Below, piece by piece: positions 34,263 through 47,900 of a DNA stretch of 64,000 nt (within the stretch, counting starts at the first letter, position 1; the number at the start of each line of letters is the position of its first letter). Source of the DNA: Vanessa cardui (Eukaryota > Arthropoda > Insecta > Lepidoptera > Nymphalidae); NCBI RefSeq assembly GCF_905220365.1, contig NC_061139.1:12361001-12425000 (forward strand). The letters are read 5' to 3'. Under the pieces are notes generated by a model that worked only from the letters and a program-made list of their open reading frames with translations, had not been told where the DNA came from and did not search any database. Made by a program: the position numbers and the translations under genes.

Positions 34263-36844
34263 CGATCTATGTCCTTCGATAGTGTAATATGCTATTTGAA
34301 TTATTTATATCCAGTTGCGAATTAAATTCGGCCATTATGGCGCCCGGTTGGCGCTACACACGCTACGATGCGATCTCCTTAATCCTAATAGTAAGATAAA
34401 AATATAAATAATTTAGGAAACTTTATCGTTACGTTTTATTTTAAATCGACTTATTATATTTAATAAGTGTCTGTAATCGCACGTTATTAAATTTAATCTA
34501 GCGACGTTAGGTGTAAGAATTATTATTTATCTGTGATCGTCTTAATTATTGTTCTCATATTAAGAAAATTTCCTTATAGCATTAATGTGACAGATTTATT
34601 TCTTAGACGGTTAATTCACTTATTTAAAGGGAGATTTAATATTCTAGGTGTAATATTATACAACACTTAAGAAACACAGAATATAAACTTTAATTATGAA
34701 AATATGAATTCTTAATTTGAAAATTTCCAACACATCATTGTGGCTATCAACTGTATAAAGACATGGAAAAGATTAACCAATAATTTATAGTAACTTTAAT
34801 TTGTAATTAAAATACTTTAAAGTTTATTTATTTGTGAATTATTAACTTTTTCATAAAGTATTTCAGTAAGTTTCATACAATCACTACTAAACAAAAAAAA
34901 TAACATAGATATACACAGAGTAAACAATAATCAGATTTAAATTTAGAAGGTCATATGTAATTGTGGCCATAGACAATTTTATTTATAGATAAGTATAAAA
35001 AAACATTCATCTAGTGACCACGGTACTGTTTTAAAATGTTAGTCATATTGGCATTTAGGTCAGTCTGTGTACCTATTTTCAATTAAATAAGCTAGTACTC
35101 ATACATAACAAAACATAACTGTAATTACGGCGGGGTATAGTAGCATCGATTGTATATACCGTTACGAGTCCTGTCAATACTATCATTAATATATATTAAA
35201 AGTTAAATTATTTAATAGAGTATTAAGTTATAGTTATTAAGTGTGTCTTCGTAATGTCGCTATTGTTCATAGTAAACTATGTTAATTGTAATATCGTTTA
35301 ATTTTTGTGTATATCTGTATTATTATTCTGATGAGAGACTGTCATATACTATAGCTAGAAAATTGTAGATAGATTCTTAAATTCACGCTAAGCTTTTGTT
35401 TATATGATAATAAATTTCTGATGTCATAAAATTTGTTTATATTTCATATAATCTCTCATTTTCATTCAATAATAAAATGTCATTTTAATTTCAACTCTAT
35501 GATTACGTTTGAATTTAACAAAAAAAATTATCGTAGTAATCCAAGTTATTCCTTATTACATCAACTAACTGCCAGTGAAAGTCCTGTCAAAATCGGTCCA
35601 GCCCTTTCGAGACAGACAAAAATTGTAAAAAATGTTATTTTGGTATATAACAGACATTCCTATTTTTTATACGTATAGATGAAGTCTCTCATTAATAGAA
35701 GCTTCATCATACTATATTTAGTGATAATAAGTTGAGCTGGTTTGACTAGAATACTCAAATCTATATAAACGTCATTATAATCTCATCTGGGAAGGTATAA
35801 TCTTCTGATATTTTATAAGTGGCGGATTTACAAATCTGCCGCTAGCAGGCTATTCAATTTTTGCCGCCCCTACTTTTTTTGCAACATTTATGATTTGTGT
35901 TCTATCGTCTACATTACATCAGTTTTCCCGTTATTAGTATGATTATAAACTAGGTGATATTTTTGTCAGTCACTAGATTATTATACCAACCCGCTATGGA
36001 GTGACGAGTATACGGATTACGGACGTAATGTGTATACATATAGTTATAAGTTTTTCTTTTTAATTTCTGTAAGATAATAACAAATTTGTGCTAAATATGC
36101 CGCCTTAGGCTCCAGCTTGCTTAACCTAATGGTAAATCCGCCACTGATAACCACACAGCAATGCATTGTTCTGTGTTCATTTTGGAAAAGTTTAATTCAT
36201 AAGGTTGACGCTCGCATTTAAAACATAAAAGTAAAATTATTTGATCATAAGTTGGCAATGATAAAGTTGGCTAGTATTTAAAAAAAAAAACTGTACAATA
36301 AATTATTTATTAATTGAATTTTTATTGATATTACATATTATACATTTATTGAGATATTATATTACTATATACTTGTAACACCTTTTACAAATAAACTATT
36401 AACACTTTCATTTACAGATAATTAATAACACTCTGGTTTTTGGAGTTTACTAAAAAGTTTTATATACTAATATTTCGTCATTTTTACATTAAAAAAAAAA
36501 CGATTGATATTCAAATTAGAAATTGTTTATTTGTTTGAGACAGAAGCAACCTTATTTGTGGTCCCTCAAAGGTCAGGTTTCAATATCTACATTATTTTTC
36601 TAGGAATTAATTAAGATTGTGGTTTTAAGTTTATTTTTTTAACAATGTAAAATTATTAAAAGTTTAGGCTGTTTTTAAGACTAGAAATAAAACAATAAAA
36701 TAAATGATCATCTTACGACATTAACCTGATAAATATTTAACATAATTTTCTTTGAATTCAAAAAAAGTTTTAAACAAAATGCGTATAATTTTAGAGCACT
36801 AGTCTTTAATCTTATTTATAACGCATTATTCATAGCTGGCAACA
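34263..36844. other. Convergent intergenic region, Vti1a to p115
   Basis: AT-rich. It contains hAT-like MITE copy B at 35817-36146. A short piece near 35570-35620 (TCAAAATCGGTCCAGCCCTT) resembles the ends of common lepidopteran repeats. No genes are recognised. Confidence 0.55.
35817..36146. mobile_element. hAT-like MITE, copy B
   Basis: Bounded by AAGTGGCGGATTTAC and TGGTAAATCCGCCACTG, the same ends as the copy at 13924-15306. The subterminal blocks TTTTGCCGCCCCTACTTTTT and TGCCGCCTTAGGCTCCAGC match copy A. It is 330 bp with no coding capacity. No clear 8-bp duplication remains. Confidence 0.7.
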
Positions 36845-39800
36845 CTACGTTGAGTTTTCTTCTGGTTCTATGACATTGTCTTCCTCGATTGAACATCCCA
36901 TTTTCAAAAGTTTCATGTTACATTCGTTAAGTTTTAAATCCTGTAAGAAATAAAGAATCTTTGAGGAAAAAAATAATATCACAAAGATTTTAGAATTAAG
37001 AGAGGGAATTATTGCCTAAATCTGTTGTTGCAGTAGCTATATTTTTTTTTACTGTATTTTATTCTCGACTATATTAATATTGCATGTATTGTATTTCTAT
37101 AATTGATTTCTGTTAATTCGGCAAACCAAACATTGGAACATCACAGAGAATTAAGAGAGTAATTTTAGTCCAGTTATAATATTAACAGTTTACTTTTATA
37201 CCACAATAAAGTTTTACCCTTCCCAATTTAAAAGAATCATACCTGATCAGCGAGCAACTCCAACAGATCATCTTGATCTTTCTTCATTTTCTCCAACTCC
37301 TCAGCGGTATTCTTCTGACTCTCTCTAGCATCATTTAGATCTCTGGTCAACCGTGTCACTTCTTCTGTTAGCTGCTGTATCCTGGCCTGGTATTCGCCAA
37401 TTCTCGGGTCCGGTGGTTGAACTGGGTTTGGTTGTGATTGTGGCAAGGAATTAGCTGATACCTGGGCTTTGAGTAACGTGTTCTCGTCCTTGAGAAGAGA
37501 GTTAGCTGCTAGTGAATCATTTAATGCGCTCTGAAAATAAATTATCATATCAGTTTTTAGTATAATAGGATAACTTGTATTAAAATAATACAAGTATAGT
37601 ATAGCGTCAAGAAATTTTATTTTGAAAAAGTTATCCATATTTTTTGTAGTGACTTTTTAATGGGACTGGTTAATCTTGTATTTAAAGCATTCAAACAATG
37701 TTTTATTAATTTAGATTAGAATACTAAAAAAATGCATGAAAAAATTTGCTGTTTATATATTAATACATGGGTAACATATTGTGAATCTTTTAAGTCTTTT
37801 AAAATTATTTTAATAATAATGTACAACTTATTATTTTATTATTATTATTTAGATTACAAAATATCTTGGGAGTTGTGTGTACCTGCAGCGAGGCGGCTTG
37901 GCCCGCCAGCGCTTCCAGCTGTTGCAGCAGCTCGCTGAGTCGGGCGTCCTGCAAGCGAATAACCTGCTTGTACTGCTGCAGGTCAGCCTCCGACGACTGC
38001 CGCTCTTCATTCACTCCATTCTCCTGTTTTATCTGTACACTCTGAATGAGAACACCTGAAATAAAGATGATTTATTTAAATATTGAATTAAAGTCAATTT
38101 CAAGTCAACTCTGTATTCAAAATACATGTGCGTATGTTTTCTGAGATTCTGTTGTTAAAACATTACTGTAGTACATTAGATTACTGTCATAATGTACTAC
38201 AACATTCAAAACAAAAAAAAAAAATCAAACACCAAAAGAGTTTTTGGCCTCATGTAGTTGGGTAATTGAAGTAAGCGGTAAGACAAATAAAAGTAAAGTA
38301 AAGTAAAGTAACAGCCTGTAAATTTCCCACTGCTGAGATAAGGCCTCCTCTTCCATTAAGGAGAAGGTTTGGAACGTATTCCACCACGCTGTTCCAATGC
38401 GGGTTGGTGGAATGCTCATGTGGCAGAATTTCGATGAAATTAGACACATGCAGGGTTCCTCACGATGTTTTCCTTCACCGCCGAGCATGAGATGAATTAT
38501 AAACACAATTAAGCACATATATATAGTGTTACTTGCCTGGGTTTGAACCCGCAATCATCGGTTAAGATGCACGCGTTCTAACCACTGGGCCATCTCAGCT
38601 CTTTTACTTAAGACAAATACTAATACAAAAAATGAACAGACGCTAGAGTATACAATAAGTTGAATGTGTCGGCCCAGGGTGATGAGAGCTGAGATGGCCC
38701 AGTGGTTAGAACGCGTGCATCTTAACCGATGATTGCGGGTTCAAACCCAGGCGAGCACCGCTGATTCATGTGCTTAATTTGTCTTTATAATTCATCTCGT
38801 GCTCAGCGGTGAAGGAAAACATCGTGAGGAAACCTGCATGTGACAAATTTCATAGAAATTCTGCCACACGTGTATTCCACCAACCCGCATTGGAACAGCG
38901 TGGTGGAATACGTTCCAAACCCTCTCCTTAATGGAAGAGGAGGCCTTATCCCAGCAGTGGGAATTTACAGGCTGTTACTTTACTTTTTTTCAGGGTGATG
39001 CGTAAGAGCGGCGCTTACCTTCGAGGCTCTTGAAGAGCCTGCAGAACTCGTAGTCGACGAGCACGTCGTGCGGCGCGGCGGCGCGCGGCTGCGGGTGCTT
39101 GGCGGCGCGGTTGTACAGCTCGTGGCGCGACACCTCGCCCAGCTTGGCCGCGAACGTCTCCAGCCCCACGCGCCGCAGCAGCAGCTGCCGCAGCGCGTCG
39201 CCGCTGTACTGCGGCGCCGAGTCGTCGTTGAAGTGGATGCAGATGGCCAGCAGGAACGCCGACAGCCCTGCACATTATTGCAGCGGGTAACGAATGTCCA
39301 TAGCGCATAGGTCATTTAGTAATTTTATGTATATTTCTGTGTCTCCTGTTTCACTGGCTTACTCAAATTTCGACAAAAAAATGATTCTGTTGTAACACAA
39401 TATAACACAGCTATTTCCACCACTCGACCATGGAGGTTTGACGACCTCCACGGTCGAGTGGTGTGTATACCGGTTTTCATGGGTACGCTACTCTGAGGTC
39501 CCGGGTTCGATTCCCGGCCGAGTCGATATAGATTACCATTAGTTTTCTATGTTGTCTTGGGTCTGGGTGTTTGTGGTACCGTCGTTACTTCTGATTTCCA
39601 TAACACAAGTGCTTCAGCTACTTACATTGGGATCAGAGTAATGTATGTGATGTTGTCTCATATTTATTTATTTATATTTATTATTCCACGGTGTGTGTGT
39701 GTGTGTGTGTGCGTGTGTGTGCGCGTGCGTGTGTGTGCGTGCGGCTCACCCTGCAGCAGGCAGTCGTTGTCGTCGTGCTCGTTGCTGCACGTGTGGTTGA

Positions 39801-42800
39801 CGAGGCAGGCGACGGCGCCGTTGGCGCGCAGGAAGGCGGCCACGGCGGCCGGGCAGTGCGCCGTCCACTGCGCCAGCAGCATCAGCAGCGCCACCTGCGC
39901 ACGTACGGAACCGTTATTGCGCTACAAGTCGCCGCCCGACTTGAAAGATCAAATTTTCTCTTATATGATATAATTGTAGCATAACCGTACTTCAAGAGTG
40001 CAGTGTTATGATCATGCAAAAATAGTTCCATTTTCCCCTAGCCCTGTGTCTGATTCGACGTTTGAAAGCTAATAACATGATCGAATCTTTTATGCACGAA
40101 TATACATAACTTTATTGCATAGCTTGATTGATAAGATCCGTGTTTATTTGAGCTTTACTTCTGTATATAGGTAACATAAGAAAATACTTTATTAAATCGT
40201 TTCTCATTTTGAAACATGGATTGAAATTTAGACAAACTAGCTAAACAATACATGTTGTTTAGACCTTTAAAAACTTATCACTTTGAATGTTATCCATATA
40301 ATATACTGTTAATTTGAAGTTCTAAGTTATAAGCAGATGGTGTAACTTTTTCAATAAATAAAAAGAGAAAGCAATTATTTACATTATTATACTAAGTTAT
40401 TATAAACAAGGTCGGATGATAAATTCCCAGCGCCCTTAGCATTCGTCAAGGCGAGAATTGAAGATCGAAGTTGAAGTGGCAAAGTGCCGAGAGCGCTTAG
40501 CTTCCTCTATAACGATTCAATTAGACGAACAAGATTTCAATGGGACTTTGTAGAACAAAGTAAACAAATTCGTTTTACTAGTGGACCTCACGCACAACTT
40601 TGTGTTTATTACAAATAATTGGATTTTCTCGATACCAATTTTCTTTACATTTTTTAATTTTTTTCTTATACGGCCGTAGCACCGCTCTTTAACCGGCCAG
40701 TATTTTTTTTCCGCTATCTATTATTAAATCTTTATTAAATTTAGTAAATTGCATTCAAGAGTCCTCTCTTCTCTTCAAAATGAGATCATAACCGGTTTTC
40801 TATGTGCAGCTATCATCCCATAATCACTCGAAAAAAATCTACTAACGCTAATACATACGATATCTTCGTTGTCTATGATAAACACACATACTCTGTTGCT
40901 AAGTGGTCTCTTTCGACCAGATACTAACACTGTAAGAATACAGTCTTACAATGCACCAAAGATGTTCCTTGAACTTATAATTACGCTAAGCAATGTTGAT
41001 TAAAAATATTGCCATCTCTTTCTCGTGTGATGTTTATTTATGGGATCGTTTTGCGCTACAAGTTACAATATAAACAAAAATTGAGCAATTACCAAGTATT
41101 CTGTCATATGTAATATAGATATGGCTAATTAGCCATCCGCTTTTACATCACAACAAATATTCGGACGTGTTTTTATTTTATTGTGTATTATTCATAAGAC
41201 TTCTGTATTTTATGTTTGTAATGTACAATAAAGAATATTAACATAACATAGCATCAATCTAGTTATGTTAGCTTAAAGCATGAAGACAATAGAAGTGAAT
41301 GCTTAATCAGCTGAATGTAAGTCATTGTGTCATTCTATGATTTGGGATCATATATCTCGGGAAACGATTTTGTAAAAAGGGTACAACATTCGACTAGAGC
41401 AAATCCCTCTGTTCGGTCGTGTCAATTTTAATTATAATTAAATATTTTAAAACTCAAATATTATATCTTTTTAAAAAAGTCTGTCTTGCTCCCGTTAACT
41501 TGTCTATCTATCAACAACAATATCGTTCAAAACATCAATCGTGAATTGGAATGTTTTACTGTAAAAGGACTTCAAGTCTTGCGTCGACTTACCTTAGACT
41601 GTAACTTGGTCGTTTGTTGCAGCAGCAGCGTGCACTGGTGCAGCAGCGATACCGGGGTACTTCCGATGTTGGTAGCGAGCAGCACCCTCAAAAGCTGCTC
41701 TTTCTGAGTCGGGTTGTCTATCAGAGCGTGCATGAGGGCCACCGCTGAGAACCAGTTGGACAGGAGGTCGGACGAGAACAGGCCTCCGCAAAGGATCTGC
41801 CCACTGGTGAGGCTGGATACATCAGTGGAAGACGGCAGGAGAGTTTGGACCAGGTTCGCCTGGCTGACCTCGTTGCGGTAGAGGTAGCATTGGAAGCAGT
41901 ACAGTACGGCGCACCTTGTTTAAAATACCATATTCATTACTAATCAGTCAAACTATACGAGACTTAAGAATTTTTTAGATCTTTTTTTTACATTCTTACC
42001 TTAAAGAAAACGGTTGCTTCTCGTTGACCATCGACATTAGGAGCACTATGATGGCCGGCCGCGGCGGGTACGAGGGCGCGATCACGGTCCCAATGAACTC
42101 CTGGTTGGTCGCGTCTCCTCTGACCACTTCGCCCACGGTATTTATGGTCTCCGTTAAGATGTCCGCCGGGACGCCGCTTGCCATTAGAATATTGCACAAC
42201 GAATTTAAAAGGCCAGCGTTGTTCATTATCTTCTGACAGTTCGATACGATCTGGGCGGAGTTGCTTGGGGACACTAATGTTCTGACCAGTTGCAGCATGC
42301 AGTGCACATTTGACACTTTCTGTGGGGACCAGCCGGCTTCTTCAGAATTGTCGGGAATGTTAAACATCGGGAGCATCTTCTGTATATAACTGCCCTCTTT
42401 GAAAAAGTTAATATTGCTGCTGTTATTTTTCAACAAATTCAGCATAAGCAAGAGACAATCTTCCACTATTATTCCACCATCAGAGTAACCTTCGCTGCTC
42501 AATATTTCGAACAGTCTATCGAATGCGTTTTCGAAGGCGACAATTTTCTGTATATTTGCATTGCCTTTCGTTAATTTAATGAGTAATAAAAGAGTTTCGT
42601 TTCTGATCACCTCTCTAGTGTCGGATAGAAGATCCATCATTTTAGACACACCCATTGGTTTGTCTAGAATAATTTCCTGTATATCTTTAGTCCTATTGGT
42701 TAATAGAGATATTAAAAGCTGTACAGTAGAGAGTCTGACGCGAAAATCATATTCGTCTAAGAGGTCTAGAAGTAGTTGTATATTATGTGGATCCTTTATA

Positions 42801-44346
42801 AACATTTCTGTGAATTGGTCACCAATATTCATCGGTATGTGAGGCTTGTCTTCTTCCTCTTCGAATTGTGAAGGTGACACAATATTGTTGAGAGTGTCCA
42901 GTGCATAGTTAACTGTTTCATTGTCAGCTTTGTCAAGTTCTAAAATCTGTAAATATCAAATTACACATAAAGCTAGAGATATACCAAAAAAAATTGAGTT
43001 TTCACTAATATAACCTTTAATACAAGATTTAAATATATTTTATTCTATTAATGGGCCATTCATTTATTAAGTAAATCAATCCAGGGTAAGGGGTTCAACA
43101 ATGTCTTATGTTTTCTTAAAAGGGGGTGGGAAAGAGTTTCGATATTTCTTACGTACAATTATAAAAATGCGCACAGTTAAAATTATTTGACAAAAAGCGG
43201 AAAAATTCATCACTTTGAAAAATAACCATTAAGATACCAAATGTTTATTCATTTTTTTCCTATAAATTCTTAGGTAATCAATAGTATAAAGGGGGATATA
43301 TTATAGAGGGGGAGGGGGTCAAAACCTAGTAAAAAAAGTCATACATAATAAATGAATGACTTCTAAAGTATAAATTTATAGTTATTGTCAAAAATAATGC
43401 AAAAAAGAAATTTGGATTATATATTGAGTACATTCACAATAAATAACAAATGCTATGCTTGAGATAAATAAAAAACTTTTTTTAAACCTGTCTCAATGTG
43501 TCGAGGCCTTGAGCACCAACTTCCAGGCGGTACTTTCTGGACATTGCCTTTAATGCCCTGCAAGCATCTCTGCGGTCTTCGAGCAAAGTAGAATTACTAG
43601 CTCTTTCCACTAGTCTTTCCACCTATTAAAATATACAAAATGAATTTTAATTATTTGTAGAGATGATTCAATTTAGTCTCAATTTGATCACCTTTAAGAT
43701 AGATATAATAATTTTATATATAAATAGAATATATATATCACTGATATGCCACCAATCCAGTACACACCAATGCAGAACCTAAGGTCAAATTTCTAATGAA
43801 TATGTATGAGGCTAAATTAGATAGAAATCATATCAAGTTACATATAGGAAATGTGCCAACCAAAAGCTTCCTTCAAAATCTTCAATAAATACACAATTCC
43901 CCTAAAAATTTAATATAATACTGAATGGTAGTATTAACAACTGATTTAAACAGCACATGACACCTACACTAGGCCAAGAAAGCTATAGATTTGACACTTA
44001 AATTTTTATTGAGATAATTCACTTAATGTTCTTTTACATTATATTTACAGTATAATTGTAAATAAGCAGCTTACATATATACAATACATTACAATACATT
44101 TACGGATGTTTAATCGTCTCACCCAATCACATACACAAGAGATAAGTTTGCAGTGTCACACAAAAATACAGTCAACACCTACGCTGCTGAGTGTTAAAAT
44201 CTATTTACTACTAAGTTTATAAATAGGTCAATTAATTCTTAATACTGAAAATATCTGAAAATCGTCACCGTTTCAGCAACCGACGGCTGTTGTCCAGGTT
44301 CGGGTGCCCCGAGCACCGTTTTTAGTCCACTTTTTAGGAAATCCAT
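36845..44346 (-). CDS. p115: General vesicular transport factor p115/Uso1
   Basis: A Golgi tether that captures COPI/COPII vesicles through GM130, giantin and Rab1. Nine exons join in frame: 44269-44346, 43488-43622, 42000-42946, 41593-41914, 39750-39894, 39019-39267, 37883-38055, 37243-37530 and 36845-36940. They give 810 residues, shorter than human (about 960) and near the fly length. The armadillo-type head (to about residue 625) shows RKYRLEVGAQGLDTLRQ, RCAVLYCFQCYLYRN, QILCGGLFSSDLLSNWFSAV and TQKEQLLRVLLATNIG. A coiled-coil tail includes YQARIQQLTEEVTRLTRDL and KKDQDDLLELLADQ. The C-terminal tail is acidic (SIEEDNVIEPEE) but less so than in vertebrates. GC content is very uneven: exons 5 and 6 are GC-rich while exon 3 is AT-rich. 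Confidence 0.95.
38279..38619 (-). mobile_element. Metulj-like SINE in p115 intron 6 (left of inverted pair)
   Basis: Perfect 11-bp target duplication TAAGACAAATA (38279-38289 and 38609-38619). In minus orientation the head has GCCCAGTGGTTAGAACGCGT and GGGTTCAAACCCAGG; the tail is CAGCCTGTTACTTTACTTTAC. It is inverted relative to the neighbouring copy starting at 38685. Confidence 0.9.
38675..39000 (+). mobile_element. Metulj-like SINE in p115 intron 6 (right of inverted pair)
   Basis: Perfect 10-bp target duplication CAGGGTGATG (38675-38684 and 38991-39000). Head to tail in plus orientation: GCCCAGTGGTTAGAACGCGT, GGGTTCAAACCCAGGCGAGC, GGTGAAGGAAAACATCGTGA, CAGCAGTGGGAATTTACAGG, then CTGTTACTTTACTTTTTTT. 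The insertion begins only about 18 bp inside the intron from the 5' splice site of p115 exon 6. Confidence 0.92.
39420..39665 (+). mobile_element. Second-family SINE with a hairpin at its head
   Basis: The tRNA-like head (GGTCGAGTGGTG, B-box GGGTTCGATTCCCGGCCGAG) is followed by TCTATGTTGTCTTGGGTCTG, GTGTTTGTGGTACCGTCGTT and GCTTCAGCTACTTACATTGG. In front, CCACTCGACCATGGAGGT at 39420-39437 is the inverted complement (one mismatch) of the head sequence ACCTCCACGGTCGAGTGG, making a hairpin. It lies in p115 intron 5. Confidence 0.65.
39690..39743. repeat. (GT)n microsatellite abutting a p115 splice site
   Basis: An imperfect GT/GC dinucleotide run. On the gene's strand it is an (AC)n tract beginning immediately after the GTGAGC donor of p115 exon 5. 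Length variation here would lie next to the splice site. Confidence 0.9.
39895..41592 (-). other. p115 intron 4
   Basis: A 1.7-kb AT-rich intron with no recognisable gene or complete transposon. Confidence 0.6.
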
Positions 44347-44992
44347 TTTGTACGAGTATCTCCCACTTTTAGCTATCGTTTTATTTTGTTATTCTAAGTG
44401 AAACATATCGATATATTAGAAAAACCGCTGCAATATTTGCTTCAACGACACGTCAGGGTATTACTAAATTTGACAATTGTTTAGCTGTCAGTGGATATCA
44501 ATGACATGTTGTGAATGTGAACTATTATTCTGTGATTGCGACATAGAGTATTCGATACAAATAATACCATCAATCAAGTCAATAATATAACTGTTGATTA
44601 TATTAATTAATTGTCGACCACCAAATAATCGTTTTATCAATTTATGTACTGTATTTTTGAAATATGATATAACGTTTCACAAAAAGATACAACAATATTG
44701 GCCTTTGAAAAATACCTAGATACTTTTTCAGTTCAAGTAATTACAAAATAGTGTCGATATTATTACACTAATAATCGATAATTTGATAAATTGACATAAT
44801 TCTCAATTGATTCAATACACACAAGACAGTTGTCAACTCATTAATCAATGTCAACAAATACAATTCAAATTGTTTTTGTTTTGAGGTCGTAATTTGTTGC
44901 ACAAAATACGAATTTTATATTAGTTATACTCTAATAGATTTTAGCGATATATATAACTTGCATCTTCAGTATTTTCTATACACAATATTATA
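44347..44992. promoter_or_regulatory. Divergent p115/HAP40 promoter region
   Basis: 646 bp between two start codons facing away from each other. It is AT-rich with no clear TATA box. A shared promoter is inferred from spacing only. Confidence 0.45.
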
Positions 44993-47900
44993 ATGGCTAC
45001 AGATTTAAGTGCTAGTTTTAATGAACAATACATCAATATTAATACGAAGTTGAAAAAGTATGTCGAAGACTTTGAGTGCAGTAATCAGTTAATTGTAGTT
45101 ATTATTTACGTAATTCTATGTTTACAGGAGGTTTATGCGTAAGCCAAATATATCTGAGGCTACAAATGAATTCATAGCTCTCGCCATACAATGTGAACAC
45201 TTAGAGCAACCTGCGTTTGCTGGTCAAACGTATATTGGAGCGGCAAAGTGTGAAGCGTCAGCAGGAAATTTCCTAGGTGAAGCTGAACAGTATATTGCTG
45301 CAGCTCGACAGTTTATGAAAGCTGAAAAAAAACTAATATCATTGAAATTTTACAGCCCAGATAGAGAGAATTTGGAGGTGAATAAGCGTAGATTACTTTT
45401 ATTTACCAAATTGTTTCTCAACTTTCTGAAACTTATTATTATAAAAAATGAATGAATCAGAAATATCATTGCAATAGGCATGACGAATGATTTTCAAATT
45501 CTCTTTCATATTGTATGTACACACATATTTGATACGAAAAACACTATATTTCGGTAATTAAATAAGCCTTACGGCAGTTTTTATTAATTTTCTTTAATCT
45601 TTGACATTGGAGTATGAAAACAGCTCGTAAGTGTCATGGCGACGTCGTGACGTCACGGGTATATAAACAAGCTTCTCGTTGTCATTTTTTGTATGTGCTG
45701 CAAAGAAAATTTAACTGAAAAAATGAATTCCAAGGTTTATAAGTCGTGTGCGGTCCCTTTATGTAAAAATACGTCTCTCGTAAACCCTAATAAGTTGTTT
45801 GTGTATGTTCCACACAAGAAAATAATACGAGATAAGTGGTTAAAGCTAGCTCGGCGAAACCCAAACAGTGTAGCGACGAATACACCACTTTATTTCTGTG
45901 AAGACCACTTTGATGTGAGTATGTTATATTATGATATTAATTTTAAAGTTGAAATCTTTGTTTACCGTAGAAAAATTTTAAATATTGAGTGAGGCTTCAC
46001 AATAACAATTGAGGTTATGTTTATGTTGGTTATGTTTCTTCTCATCAATTATTTTAATCTTGCAGTTGCCAAATGATATGGAGAACTATATGGAGTATCA
46101 TATAATGGGATCGGTATCGCAAGTTCGAATGAAACCAGGTTGCATGCCCAAAAAATTTATATGTCAGCCAGACAGGTTAACGAGAATGTCTGACTTAATA
46201 GAGAGACCCCATGTAGCAAAGAAACGGAGGATGATGATTGTAGAAGAATGCGAAAAGCAATTTGAAGAAAGCAGAATGGTTACAGAAAATTTACAATCTC
46301 TTGCAAATGCATCCAGTAGCTCAGGTATGTATTTTAATATTCATTAGTCCATCGCAATCATAAATATATATATATATATTCTTAATTTCTCACCATTCTT
46401 ATATGAATAAAAAGATACTAACATTTATTTAAATTAATAAAGCACCTCCATTGCCAAAACACAAATCATATAAAGATTTTTGTTACTTAGTAATCTCTTT
46501 AATTTAGTAATAATTATATATTTTCTTTTACAGTTCAGCAGACTATTGAAGAAGCTACACAACCACCAACACCTAGAATGCTAGATAAATCAGTACAAGT
46601 GTACATCAGTAAAACTTTTAGAAGCAAAGCTATCCAAACAAAAGCCAGTTTGGTAAATCAGATGACATCACCATTGAAGCCATCTCAGCACTCCGTCTCT
46701 ACATCACCATTTAAAATAAAAACTATTATTAATAGTAACCCATCAAAACCAAGTGTAACTGTGTTGTCAAAAATAATAAGAAAAATAGAACAATCAGATA
46801 GTGATACTTCCTATACTCCCTCTTTGGCTCAGCCAGACTCATCACCATCCACAAAATCTCTTCAAATAGAGTCTATATCAGATTGTAGCGAAATGATAGA
46901 TGATGACAAAAAGAGAGAAGATTTAAATAATTTAAATTGTACTTTGAGAAGAATTAATAATAATCCCCGTGCTTATATTGGCATTCCTTTAAACTGTTTT
47001 TATTTAGTGAATGTGATTCAAGAACAGACAGGTATACCATTTGAACATATTTTACTATGTCTTAAAAAAATTAAACTGAATAATTCTTTCCGTGAACTTG
47101 CTGATGATTTTGGCATGGATAAATCGTATCCAAGCAAAATATTTTTTAAAAATATACCTGTTATAGCAAGCGTATTGCGTCCTTTTATTGTAAAATTAGA
47201 TAAAGACTTAATTAAAAAAAATTTACCTATGGCTTTCAGGCATAAATATAGTAAAGTTACTTGTTTAATAGACTGCTTGGAAATTGAAGTCCAAAAGCCA
47301 TCAAAGGCCTTAAACCAAGCACTTTCTTGGTCAGACTATAAGAAAGCAAACACTATAAAATATCTTGTATCTTGTACTCCAAATGGGCTAATAAATTATA
47401 TATCAAATGGTTATGGAGGCCGAATTACTGACACATGTATTGTCGAAACATCTGATTTTTCAAAATGTTTGCAACCAGGTATGTGGGTCATGGCAGACCG
47501 TGGTTTCAAACATATTGAAGTTTATTTGAGACAAATGGGTGTGCGGTTAGTAAGGCCTCCAAGTGTTGTCTCTGGAGCTAAGCTTACAAAAGCTGAAGCG
47601 AAGGAAACAAAACAAATTGCAAGTTTGCGGATCCATGTTGAAAGATTGATCCGACGAATACGAGAATTTAACATGTTAAAACCCCATGCATGTCTTAACT
47701 TAAGTTTAGTTAAAGTACTTGATGAAGTAATAACTATAGCTTGTGGTTTGATAAATGTACAAGATGCACTAATTAAATAAAACACATTTATGTAAGCAAA
47801 TTACTTTTTTATTTTCTGTTCTATACTTTTATTTCCTATTCTATACTTTTATATAAAAGTGGATACACATGGGATTTCCAAAAAGAAATAACACTAACAA

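Noticed and set aside
39557..39984. Open frames over the GT repeat and p115 exon 5
   Set aside because: They consist of dinucleotide-repeat translation and antisense of the p115 exon.
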